Below are positions 17,258 through 25,349 of a stretch of 64,000 bases of DNA, piece after piece (within the stretch, counting starts at the first letter, position 1; each line of letters begins with the position of its first letter). The stretch comes from Xanthobacteraceae bacterium (GTDB lineage: Bacteria; Pseudomonadota; Alphaproteobacteria; Rhizobiales; Xanthobacteraceae): contig JAMLIK010000001.1 of NCBI GenBank assembly GCA_023954195.1, forward strand, positions 1,162,628-1,226,627, given 5' to 3'. The notes beneath the pieces are model-generated. The model did not search any database. It saw only the letters and a list, made by a program, of their open reading frames with translations, and was not told where the DNA came from. Made by a program: the position numbers and the translations under genes.

Positions 17258-18331
17258 ATGCTGTTTCGCCAGGCCGGCATCCTTCACACCAACTACGCCC
17301 AGGACCGGGCGCTGTTCCCGATTCCCGCCGACCGCTGGATGATCGGCGGATTGCTGCTGCTGGCGGCCACAGCCCCGCTCTACCTGAACTCGCTTTATCT
17401 CTCCAGCTACCTGCTGCCATGGCTGGTGTGGACCGCCGCCGCGCTCGGCCTCAACCTGATTCTCGGCTGGGCCGGCCAGTTTCATCTCGGCTACGCGGCG
17501 GTGATGGGCATCGGCGCCTATGCCGCCGTCCACGCCCAGCGCGCCGGCGTGCCGTGGGAAATCGCCATCGTGCTGGCCGGCCTGACGGCGGCGGTGATCG
17601 GCAGCGTGTTCGCCTTCGCGGCGCTGCGCGTGAAGGGTCTCTATCTCGCGCTGTCGACGCTGGCGCTGCAATTCGTGATGGACTGGACCATCTCGCACGT
17701 CCCCGCCATCTCCGGCGGCACCCAGGCGACGTTGCAGGCCCCCGATATCCGCCTCCTCGGCCAGGCGGTCACCTCGGACGCCGGCCTCTATTACGTGGCG
17801 CTGGTGTGGTGCGTGCTGGTCACCACCTTCATGCTGAACCTGCGGCGCACCGCGCTCGGCCGGGCGCTGGTCGCGGTGCGCGAAAAGGACTACGCCGCCG
17901 CGGTGATCGGCGTGAACAGCTTCTATTTCAAGCTGGTGGCGTTCGCGACCTCCTCCTTCATCGCCGGCGTCAGCGGCGCGGTGCTGATCGGCACCTTCTA
18001 TCACGCGGTGACGCCGGAGCAGTTCTCCGTCGACGTCTCGATCCAGGCGCTGGCGATGGTGATCGTCGGCGGCCTGGGCAGCATCATCGGCAGCTACTTC
18101 GGCGCCGGATTCATCCTGCTGATGCCTGGCGCCATGAACAGCTTCATCTCCTGGCTGACCGGGCTGTTCGGTTTCTCGCTCGGCATCGAGACGCTGGCCC
18201 ATCTGCCGCACGCGCTGTACGGCGCGCTAATCATCGGCTTTCTGCTGCTCGAACCGCTGGGGCTCGGCAAAATCTACGGCAACGTTCGCGATTATCTGCT
18301 GGTCTGGCCGTTCGGCTACGTCAAGAAATAG
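17258..18331 (+). CDS. livM: Liv-type ABC transporter permease (LivM-like)
   Basis: A 357-residue permease of the LivM family. It is highly hydrophobic, with the family block LNLILGWAGQFHLGYAAVMG near residue 65, an EAA-like loop around residues 205-215 and GGLGSIIGSYFGAGF near residue 270. An N-terminal extension of about 25 polar residues precedes the first membrane helix. It pairs with LivH (4-base spacing) and the two ATPases of the operon. Confidence 0.9.
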   Translation: MLFRQAGILHTNYAQDRALFPIPADRWMIGGLLLLAATAPLYLNSLYLSSYLLPWLVWTAAALGLNLILGWAGQFHLGYAAVMGIGAYAAVHAQRAGVPWEIAIVLAGLTAAVIGSVFAFAALRVKGLYLALSTLALQFVMDWTISHVPAISGGTQATLQAPDIRLLGQAVTSDAGLYYVALVWCVLVTTFMLNLRRTALGRALVAVREKDYAAAVIGVNSFYFKLVAFATSSFIAGVSGAVLIGTFYHAVTPEQFSVDVSIQALAMVIVGGLGSIIGSYFGAGFILLMPGAMNSFISWLTGLFGFSLGIETLAHLPHALYGALIIGFLLLEPLGLGKIYGNVRDYLLVWPFGYVKK

Positions 18332-18337
18332 CGCACC

Positions 18338-19153
18338 ATGGCAGCCATCACCGAAGCCAAAGCCGGCAACATCCTGACCCTCAACAACGTCGAGGTGGTC
18401 TACGACTACGTCTCGCTGGCCATCAAGGGCGTCTCGCTGGCGGTGCCGCAGGGCGGCATGGTGGCGCTGCTCGGCGCCAACGGCGCCGGCAAGAGCACCA
18501 CGCTGAAATCGATCAGCGGCCTGCTCGCCGCCGAGCGCGGCGAGGTGCGGCGCGGCGAGGTGGCGTTCCAGGGCCAGCCCATCAACGCCCTGATGCCGCA
18601 GGATCGCGTCCGGCTCGGCATCGCCCACGTGCTGGAGGGCCGGCGCGTGTTCGAGCATCTGACGCCGGACGAAAACCTGATCGCCGCCTCCGCCGTGCGC
18701 AGCCGCCACGACGCCGCCCGCAACAAGGACCGCGTCTACAGCTATTTCCCGCGGCTGTTCGAACGCCGCGGCAGCGCCGCCGGCTATCTCTCCGGCGGCG
18801 AGCAGCAGATGCTGGCGATCGGCCGGGCGCTGATGACCCAGCCGAAACTCCTGATGCTGGACGAGCCCAGCCTCGGCCTGGCGCCGTTCCTGGTGGCGGA
18901 GATTTTCCAGATTCTCAGCCGCATCAATCGCGAGGACGGCCTGTCGGTGCTGCTGGTGGAGCAGAACGCCATCGCCGCGCTGGAGATCGTTTCCCACGGC
19001 TACCTGATCGAGAGCGGACGCATCGTCATGCACGACACCGCCGAGGCGCTGAAAAGGAATCCCGACATTCAGGAATTTTATCTTGGCGGCGCGGAAAACA
19101 AGAACTTCCGCGACATCAAGCACTATCGCCGCCGCAAACGCTGGTTGACGTGA
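18338..19153 (+). CDS. livF: Liv-type ABC transporter ATP-binding protein (LivF-like)
   Basis: A 271-residue ATPase. Walker A is LLGANGAGKSTTLKS near residue 47, the signature is LSGGEQQMLAIGRAL near residue 149, and Walker B is LLMLDEPSLGLAP. It is the second ATPase of the importer, six bases after LivM. The C-terminal 20 residues are basic (HYRRRKRW), longer than in typical LivF. Confidence 0.9.
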   Translation: MAAITEAKAGNILTLNNVEVVYDYVSLAIKGVSLAVPQGGMVALLGANGAGKSTTLKSISGLLAAERGEVRRGEVAFQGQPINALMPQDRVRLGIAHVLEGRRVFEHLTPDENLIAASAVRSRHDAARNKDRVYSYFPRLFERRGSAAGYLSGGEQQMLAIGRALMTQPKLLMLDEPSLGLAPFLVAEIFQILSRINREDGLSVLLVEQNAIAALEIVSHGYLIESGRIVMHDTAEALKRNPDIQEFYLGGAENKNFRDIKHYRRRKRWLT

Positions 19154-19236
19154 GACGCGCGCCCGGCCTAACTCACCGCCGGGGCCGACATCAAGAAAAC
19201 GACCACTCCACCGTCCGCACAAGGGAGGACACGAAT

Positions 19237-20478
19237 ATGAGATTGAGATCGATACTCGGCGGCGTCGCGCTGATGCTGACCAGCAGCATGGCCGCGCACG
19301 CCGCCGACCCGGTGAAGTTCGCGCTGTGCTACGACCTCAGCAAGGCCTACACCTTCGTCACGCCGCAGGTCGCGCAAGCCGCCAAGGATTACGCCGACCT
19401 GCTCAACGCCAAGGGCGGGCTCGAAGGCCATCCGATCGAGGTGATCGTGCAGGATCACGGCAACGAGCCGCAGCGCGGCATCGAGTGCTACGAGCGGCTG
19501 AAGCGCGATGGCGTCATGGTGTTCGACATGCTGTCGACGCCGGTGTCGCGCGCGGTGCTGCCGCGCGTCATGAAGGACGGCAACATCCTGATGCAATCGC
19601 TGGCCGGACGCGGCGACGCGGTCGATGGTGAAGTGTTCAAGTGGGTGTTCCCGATCGGCCCGACCTATTGGGGCCAGGCGGCCAACGACGTCGGCTACAT
19701 CAAGCAGCAGTCCGGCGGCAGCCTGAAGGGCAAGCGGGTCGCCTTCGTCTATGTCGATTATCCGTTCGGCCAGGAGCCGATCGGCATCCTGAAGACGCTG
19801 GCGGAGAAGGAAGGCTTCGACCTGCAACTGTTCCCCTATCCGCTGCCGGGCAACGACCAGGCCGCCACCTGGACCCAGGTCCGCCGCTTCAATCCGGACT
19901 GGATCATCTCGTGGAGCCTGTCGAACATGCACGTCATCGCCTCGCGCGAGATGAAGCGTAACGGCATTCCGATCGAGAAATACATCGGCGTCAACTGGCT
20001 CAACGAGGTCGATATCAAGAACATCGGTCCGGACGCCGCCAAGGGCTTGAAGCGCGGCACCAACGTCGCCGGCGGCTCGACCCAGCCGCTGGTTCAGGAA
20101 ATCATCAAGGAGCTTTACGACAAGGGCAAGGGCAACGGCGACCGCAAGAACCTGGAGGACGTGTACTACAACACCGGCCTTGCGATCTGGTCGATCGGCT
20201 TCGAGGGCGCGCGTCAGGCCATCAAGAAAGACGGCTGGCCGCTCACTCCGCAGAAGCTGAAGGACGGCCTCGAAAGCATCAAGAACTTCGACGCCAACGG
20301 GCTGATGGCGCCGGTGACGGTGACCGCGGCCGATCACGGCGGCGGCGGCAAGACCCGCATCGAGATGTGGGACGGCACCAAGTGGGTGCCGCAGACCGAC
20401 TGGATCGCCTCGTTCCCCGAGGAAGTCTGGAAGGTCGTGAAGGAGCAGTCCGCGGCTTACGCCAAGGACCAGAAGTAA
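19237..20478 (+). CDS. Liv-type periplasmic substrate-binding protein
   Basis: A 413-residue periplasmic binding protein of type I (LivK/HAAT family). It begins with a Sec signal peptide (MRLRSILGGVALMLTSS, predicted cleavage after AHA near residue 24). The start at 19237 follows AAGGGAGG. The mature part has the Leu/Ile/Val-binding fold pattern (GLEGHPIEVIVQDHGNEP near residue 65). It is the last gene of the liv operon and is followed by a strong terminator at 20509. Abundant expression would be typical of this final gene. The ligand cannot be inferred from the sequence. Confidence 0.9.
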   Translation: MRLRSILGGVALMLTSSMAAHAADPVKFALCYDLSKAYTFVTPQVAQAAKDYADLLNAKGGLEGHPIEVIVQDHGNEPQRGIECYERLKRDGVMVFDMLSTPVSRAVLPRVMKDGNILMQSLAGRGDAVDGEVFKWVFPIGPTYWGQAANDVGYIKQQSGGSLKGKRVAFVYVDYPFGQEPIGILKTLAEKEGFDLQLFPYPLPGNDQAATWTQVRRFNPDWIISWSLSNMHVIASREMKRNGIPIEKYIGVNWLNEVDIKNIGPDAAKGLKRGTNVAGGSTQPLVQEIIKELYDKGKGNGDRKNLEDVYYNTGLAIWSIGFEGARQAIKKDGWPLTPQKLKDGLESIKNFDANGLMAPVTVTAADHGGGGKTRIEMWDGTKWVPQTDWIASFPEEVWKVVKEQSAAYAKDQK

Positions 20479-20508
20479 GCCCGCCGGAGACGGCTTGAAA
20501 TGCAAGAG

Positions 20509-20540
20509 CCCCGCTTCCGGTCAGCCGGAGGCGGGGTTTT
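20509..20540 (+). terminator. Rho-independent terminator of the liv operon
   Basis: CCCCGCTTCCGG-TCAG-CCGGAGGCGGGG, followed directly by TTTTCTGTTTT, about 30 bases after the substrate-binding protein stop codon. Confidence 0.9.
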
Positions 20541-20620
20541 CTGTTTTCGTGCAAGGTTGAATCGGCCGTCGTCATCATGAGAGCCTGACTCGAAATGTCG
20601 CGGGAAGGATCAAACAACCT

Positions 20621-20744
20621 CAGCGTCGTCCCCGCGCAGGCGGGGACCCATAATCCCTGGCGTTGATTGTTTTCAACAACCGCGCCTCGATGACGGAGCC
20701 GAACTGCTGCGGCGTATAGGTCCCCGCCTGCGCGGGGACGACGG
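20621..20744. repeat. Long-hairpin intergenic repeat, family A copy 3
   Basis: It has the same complementary GTCGTCCCCGCGCAGGCGGGG / CCCCGCCTGCGCGGGGACGAC arms and a similar spacer. It lies between the liv terminator and the 3' end of the convergent cyclodeaminase gene. Confidence 0.85.
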
Positions 20745-20810
20745 TTTTCGTGTTGTAAATCCGCGCGCCGAACGAATTTTCGAGCAGATACTCGGGACAA
20801 CGTAAAGGCT

Positions 20811-21776
20811 TCAATTCAAGCCGTTCACGCCCTGCCGGTCGCCCGCTCCGCCGGTCCGCTCGAACACCGCCTCGCAAGTCATCAAATCGAGATGGCCGCC
20901 GCCGGCGTTCTTGAACATCGTGATGTCGCTCGCGCTGCGGCGGCCCGTGACCGCGCCGCCGGCGAGATCGTAGAGATCGCCGCGCACGTCGGCCTCGGTG
21001 ATCGCGCCGCTGGCGATCGGCTGAAGAATGTCGCCGACGCCGTGAAACGCGGTTTCGCGCCGGTCCACGAACACCCGCGCCCGCCGCGCGGCCTCGTCGT
21101 CCGCCTCGCGGGTTTGCGGCGTGTAGCCGCCGACCAGATCGAGGTGGACGCCGGGCTTGAGGTTCCTGCCCCTGATGAGCGGCGCGTGGGAGCGGGTGCA
21201 TGCCGAGATGAGATCCGCCATACCGGTGGCGGCGTCGAGATCGGAAACGACCTCCGTCCGCAAACCATGTTGCGCCAGCCGATCGGCCAGTTCCGCCGCC
21301 CGCGCGCGGCTGCGGTTCCAGATCAGCACCCGCGACAGCGAGGGTCGCGCCACGCGGTGCGCCTGCGCCAGCCACCACGCCATCTTGCCGGCCCCGACCA
21401 GGAGCATGGTTTCCGGCTCCGGATTGGCCAGCCACCGCGCGCCCAGCGCCGAATCCGCCGCCGTCCGCCAATGGGTGATCGAGGTGCCGTCGATCACCGC
21501 CAGCGGCCGGCCATCGACACCATCGAACAGCACGCACACCGCCTGCACCGCCGGCAGCCGGCCCGCCGCGAGATTGGACGGAAAGCTGGTGAACATCTTG
21601 CTCAGCATATAGCGGCCGGGATCGACCGCGCTGCGGATAACATATTGCGCCGCCTCAACGCCCATGAATCCGTCGAGAATCTCGATCCTCGGCCGCCGGT
21701 GCGCCGCTTCCATCGCCGCGATCAGCACGGGAAACGACAACGCCCCCGCCACCTCGGCATCGCTGATAAACCGCAT
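20811..21776 (-). CDS. Ornithine cyclodeaminase / mu-crystallin family protein
   Basis: A 321-residue NAD(P)-dependent protein of the OCD/mu-crystallin/alanine dehydrogenase family. Seen are the substrate-side lysine motif YMLSKMFTSFPSN near residue 78, the Rossmann motif LLVGAGKMA near residue 127 and the late block DLVGGYTPQTREADDEA near residue 215. Members deaminate ornithine, reduce cyclic imines (pyrroline-2-carboxylate) or oxidise alanine; the sequence alone does not tell which. It is a single gene convergent with the liv operon, and nothing ties it to acyl-CoA metabolism. Confidence 0.85.
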   Translation of the reverse strand: MRFISDAEVAGALSFPVLIAAMEAAHRRPRIEILDGFMGVEAAQYVIRSAVDPGRYMLSKMFTSFPSNLAAGRLPAVQAVCVLFDGVDGRPLAVIDGTSITHWRTAADSALGARWLANPEPETMLLVGAGKMAWWLAQAHRVARPSLSRVLIWNRSRARAAELADRLAQHGLRTEVVSDLDAATGMADLISACTRSHAPLIRGRNLKPGVHLDLVGGYTPQTREADDEAARRARVFVDRRETAFHGVGDILQPIASGAITEADVRGDLYDLAGGAVTGRRSASDITMFKNAGGGHLDLMTCEAVFERTGGAGDRQGVNGLN

Positions 21777-22155
21777 CGCCCTCCCCCCGCGGAAAACTCT
21801 CGCATGGTGTTGAATAGCGCATCGCCGAGAACCGCGCCACGATGCCCGTCAGATCGCGCCGACAGGTTTCGGGCGCGACACGACATTCAACTTGTCTTGA
21901 GTTCCGTCAGGGAAGGAGCCGAGTTGCCTTGACATCAAAGATACATATGCAATACATTTTTAAGAGCATCGAAGCACCGCCACGTTCGAGCATGACCCGG
22001 CCGCGAGCCGCCTCTGCTGATGTGACGATGCGATCCCCTGCTGCATGGCCCCGAAAAGTGGAAACCGGCTTTCGGAGAGGATCATGCCCAAACAAAAAGA
22101 CAAACAACGAGTCTGAATTCAACATCGTGAATCAGGCTCGGGGCGGACGAAGCTC
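21777..22155. other. Intergenic region before the cytochrome oxidase gene
   Basis: I see no gene in these 379 bases. The left half is the divergent promoter region of the cyclodeaminase and has a locally AT-rich stretch around 21925-21965. The right half carries a family D repeat (22051-22120) that ends just before the oxidase start. Confidence 0.6.
22051..22120. repeat. Dispersed repeat, family D copy 1
   Basis: The sequence CCGAAAAGTGGAAACCGG, continuing TTTCGG-GATCATGC-CAAAAAGA-AAACGAGTCTGA, is shared with 50161-50239 at high identity. A fragment (TTTCCGGACAAGATCATGCTC) is at 58340-58360. It is an intergenic repeat without coding potential. Confidence 0.75.
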
Positions 22156-23766
22156 ATGCCGACAACCACATCAGTCGCCACCCCCTCCGATCACGCGCAC
22201 GATCATCCTCACGGCTGGCGACGCTATCTCTATTCGACCAACCATAAAGACATCGGCACGATGTATTTCGTGTTCGCGATATGCGCCGGCGTGATCGGAG
22301 CCGCGTTCTCGGTGGCGATCCGGGCAGAACTGGAATTCCCCGGCTTGCAGATTTTCAGCAATCCGCACACCTACAATGTGTTCGTGACCGGTCACGGCCT
22401 GATTATGATCTTCTTCACGCTGATGCCGGCGATGATGGGCGGGTTCGGCAACTGGCTGGTGCCGCTGATGATCGGCGCGCCGGACATGGCGTTCCCGCGC
22501 ATGAACAACATTTCGTTCTGGCTGCTGCCGGCGTCCTTCACGCTGCTTATCATCTCGCTGTTCATGGAGGGCGAGCCGGGATCGAGCGGAGCCGGCACCG
22601 GCTGGACGCTTTACGCGCCGCTCTCGACCTCGGGCCATCCGGGGCCGGCGGTCGATTTCGTCATCCTGTCGATGCATCTGGCCGGCGCCTCGTCGATCCT
22701 GGGCGCGATCAATTTCATCACCACGATCTTCAACATGCGCGCGCCGGGCATGACCTTGCACAAGATGCCGCTGTTCGTCTGGTCCGTGCTGGTGACGGCG
22801 TTTCTGCTGCTGCTGTCGCTGCCGGTGCTCGCCGGCGGCATCACCATGCTGCTGACCGACCGCAATTTCGGCACCTCGTTCTTCGCCCCCGACGGCGGCG
22901 GCGATCCGGTGCTGTACCAGCACCTGTTCTGGTTCTTCGGCCACCCCGAGGTCTACATCATGATCCTGCCCGGCTTCGGCATGATTAGCCATGTTGTCGC
23001 CACCTATAGCCGCAAGCCGCTGTTCGGCTATCTCGGCATGGTCTACGCGCTGGTCGCCATCGGCTTCATCGGCTTCGTGGTGTGGGCGCATCACATGTAC
23101 ACCGTCGGCATGACCGCCTCGGCGCAAGCCTATTTCGCCGCCGCCAGCATGGTCATCGCGGTGCCGACCGGCATCAAGATCTTCTCCTGGATCGCCACCA
23201 TGTGGGGCGGCCGCATCGAGTTCAAGACGCCGATGCTGTGGGCGATCGGCTTTATCTTCGTGTTCACGGTCGGCGGCGTCACCGGCGTCGTGCTGGCCAA
23301 TCCGGGCGTGGATCGCGTGTTGCAGGATACCTATTACGTGGTGGCGCACTTCCACTATGTGCTGTCGCTCGGCGCGGTATTCGCGATCTTCGCCGGGTGG
23401 TACTACTGGTTCCCGAAAATCACCGGCTACATGTATTCGGAATTTTTCGGCAAGCTGCACTTCTGGCTGACCTTCATCGGCGTCAATCTGGCGTTCTTTC
23501 CGATGCACTTTCTCGGCCTGTCGGGAATGCCGCGCCGGATCGCGGACTATCCGGACGCCTTCGCCGGCTTCAACGAAATTTCGTCGATCGGCGCCTATAT
23601 CTCCGCCGCGGGCCTCGCCGTCTTCTTCATCGGAATGGCTTACTCGCTGGTCCGCAAGGAGAAGGCGGCGGACAACCCGTGGGGCGCCGGCGCCACCACC
23701 CTGGAGTGGACCTTGACATCACCGCCGCCATTCCATCAGTTCGAGACACTGCCGCGCATTCAATAG
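22156..23766 (+). CDS. ctaD: Cytochrome c oxidase subunit I (aa3-type), orphan
   Basis: A 536-residue haem-copper oxidase subunit I with twelve membrane segments, the catalytic core that reduces O2 and pumps protons. The haem a ligand lies in [11 protein letters not shown] near residue 80. The CuB histidine, D-channel glutamate and cross-linked tyrosine lie in FGHPEVYI near residue 260. The second CuB pair is in [11 protein letters not shown], the K-channel lysine in PTGIKIFSW, and the haem a3/a histidines in [10 protein letters not shown]. The D-channel aspartate ([12 protein letters not shown]) is present, so it is an A1-type enzyme and looks functional. Subunits II and III and haem A genes are absent nearby, so it must use partners encoded elsewhere. 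Confidence 0.95.
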   Translation: MPTTTSVATPSDHAHDHPHGWRRYLYSTNHKDIGTMYFVFAICAGVIGAAFSVAIRAELEFPGLQIFSNPHTYNVFVTGHGLIMIFFTLMPAMMGGFGNWLVPLMIGAPDMAFPRMNNISFWLLPASFTLLIISLFMEGEPGSSGAGTGWTLYAPLSTSGHPGPAVDFVILSMHLAGASSILGAINFITTIFNMRAPGMTLHKMPLFVWSVLVTAFLLLLSLPVLAGGITMLLTDRNFGTSFFAPDGGGDPVLYQHLFWFFGHPEVYIMILPGFGMISHVVATYSRKPLFGYLGMVYALVAIGFIGFVVWAHHMYTVGMTASAQAYFAAASMVIAVPTGIKIFSWIATMWGGRIEFKTPMLWAIGFIFVFTVGGVTGVVLANPGVDRVLQDTYYVVAHFHYVLSLGAVFAIFAGWYYWFPKITGYMYSEFFGKLHFWLTFIGVNLAFFPMHFLGLSGMPRRIADYPDAFAGFNEISSIGAYISAAGLAVFFIGMAYSLVRKEKAADNPWGAGATTLEWTLTSPPPFHQFETLPRIQ

Positions 23767-23826
23767 ACCCGACGCCAGCCGTCTGGAAATTGTCGGAAAG
23801 GTTTTACCGCAACGGAGCCGCCGGAC

Positions 23827-24333
23827 ATGGCCGATCGATCCCGCCGCAACATCGCCGCCATCGCCAACCGCGAAACGCTGGATTCGCCCGCTCTCCTCGC
23901 CGCCGCCGCCGCCAAATGGGCCACGGAAGGCGTGCGAGTCGTCGGGCTGCTTGCCCGCAACACCGATTCTACCGAGACATGCAGCGCGGGCTTCCTGCAA
24001 GATATCGTTTCAACCGACCAATACAGCGTTCGCCTCGATGCGGCGCCCGCGCTGACGACGTGTCATCTCGACGCCGCGGGGATGGAAAGGGCTTGCGCCG
24101 CGCTGCTGGATCAGATCCCTTCGGCCGACATCGTCGTTCTCAGCAAGTTCGGCAAGCTCGAAACCACGCAACGAGGTCTTTGGGCCGCGTTCGCGGCAAC
24201 GGTCGCGGCCGGAAAGCCATTGCTGACGACGGTCTCGGAAAAGCATGTCGATGCCTGGAAGGCGTTCGCACCGGAAAGCGTCTGGCTCGGCGATCAATTG
24301 CCCGCGATTGAGGACTGGCGGCTCAATATCTGA
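23827..24333 (+). CDS. DUF2478 family protein
   Basis: A 168-residue cytosolic protein of the DUF2478 family. The family pattern is visible in an N-terminal AAIANRETLDSPALLAAAA block and in DIVVLSKFGKLETTQRGLW followed by AGKPLLTTV near residue 120. These proteins resemble P-loop NTPase relatives of unknown function, often near molybdate or redox genes. It lies 60 bases after the oxidase subunit I gene on the same strand, so co-transcription is possible. A role in oxidase or metal-cofactor biology is only a guess from position. Confidence 0.75.
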   Translation: MADRSRRNIAAIANRETLDSPALLAAAAAKWATEGVRVVGLLARNTDSTETCSAGFLQDIVSTDQYSVRLDAAPALTTCHLDAAGMERACAALLDQIPSADIVVLSKFGKLETTQRGLWAAFAATVAAGKPLLTTVSEKHVDAWKAFAPESVWLGDQLPAIEDWRLNI

Positions 24334-24413
24334 TTGCGCCGGCGAGCCCCACGATCTCATTCTGCATCGCTGTCACCGTCATCCTTTGGCTCTGGTCAAA
24401 TGAGTCCTGTGTC

Positions 24414-24516
24414 CAGAGCCCTTTCCGGTCCGATAGAATCGGAACGAGGCTCTAGCTTTTTGTTCTGCCGCGTTTTCTACGCGAACCGGTATCCCCTTCG
24501 CTCGAAAACGCTCTAG
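24414..24516. repeat. Dispersed repeat, family C copy 1
   Basis: AGAGCCCTTTCCGGTCCGAT leads to GGCTCTAG, then GCGTTTTCTACGCGAACCGG and CGCTCGAAAACGCTCTAG. The same mosaic recurs at 61983-62091 (reversed) and 63435-63540. Its final CTAG is the target duplication of the insertion sequence that follows. Confidence 0.75.
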
Positions 24517-25349
24517 GCTCCAGACTCAATCGGTCCACCAAGTTATGATGGCGGCGATATTGATGGCCGCTTCGAAGTTGCGCGCCAGCTTGTCGTAGCG
24601 GGTTGCGATGCGGCGCCAATCCTTGAGCCTGCAAAACATGCGCTCGATGCGGTTGCGCAGCTTATAGGCTTCGGTGTCGAAGGGATGTGTTCGCTTTCGC
24701 GTGGGGTTGTTCGGGATGACCGGGATTGTCCCGCGGCCGAGCAGAAAGAGCCGAAAGCCGTCGCTGTCATAGGCGGTATCGGCGGCGCATAAGCGTGCCG
24801 CTGGCAAGCCGGAGAGAAGGGGCAGAACGACGCGAAGATCGCCGCGTTGTCCGGGTGTTATCTCGATGGCGAGCGGTCGGCCCTGGCCGACGACGACGGC
24901 GTGGATTTTGGTCGTACGCCCACCGCGCGAGCGCCCGATCGCCTGTTCCTCCGCCCCCCTTTTCCGCCCGCTGCCGAGCGATGCGCCTTTGCTGTCGTGC
25001 TGTCGATCATGTGCACGTCATTGGCGCTGGCTGTTGCCAAGGCGCGAAACAGCTTCTGCCACAGGCCGCGCGCCGACCATCGATGAAATCGATTGTAGAT
25101 CGTCGTCGGCGGACCGTAGCATGAGGGGCAATCCTGCCAGCGACAACCGGCCCTCAGCACATGCACGATCCCGCTGATCACGCGGCGATCATCAACCCGG
25201 CGCGCTCCGGGGCGGTTCTTCGGAAGCAACGGGTCGATCGCTGCCCATTGCGCATCGCTTAGCCAAAACTCGTTCGCCATCGTCAAGCTCCGTGCAGAGC
25301 TTGAATCTGATTTGCTCCATAACCTCAATACTCTGATCGGGTTTGGAGC
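24517..25349 (-). mobile_element. IS5-family insertion sequence (IS427-like group)
   Basis: An element of about 833 bases bounded by imperfect inverted repeats, GCTCCAGACTCAATCGG on the left and, reversed, GCTCCAAACCCGATCAG on the right (13 of 17 positions match). It is flanked by a CTAG direct repeat (24513-24516 and 25350-25353), the kind of short target IS5 relatives use. Inside is one frameshifted transposase reading frame. It sits exactly at the end of a family C repeat and at the stop codon of the acyl-CoA ligase gene, so neither neighbour lost coding sequence. Confidence 0.85.
24526..25280 (-). CDS. IS5-family DDE transposase made by -1 frameshift
   Basis: Two overlapping frames encode one transposase of about 250 residues. 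The first starts at ATG 25280 (MANEFWLSDAQW) and contains the first catalytic Asp (HMIDSTTAKAH). It runs over the slippery run AAAAGGGGGG at 24954-24963 on the minus strand. A -1 shift there continues as AEEQAIGRSRGGRTTK, with the second Asp (ADTAYDSDGF) and the final Glu (NRIERMFCRLKDWRRIATRYDK), ending at 24526. The first frame alone would end at 24858 with nonsense sequence. The frameshift looks programmed, as in the IS427 group, so the element may be active. Confidence 0.85.

Noticed and set aside
17419..19236. A 1019-codon open frame ending in the substrate-binding protein gene
   Set aside because: Only its last 413 codons, from ATG 19237, carry a signal peptide and family motifs. The upstream part runs out of frame through livM and livF and is Arg-rich nonsense.
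24858..25328. A separate 156-residue transposase
   Set aside because: Its last ~40 residues are nonsense after the A4G6 run. The true product continues in the -1 frame to 24526.
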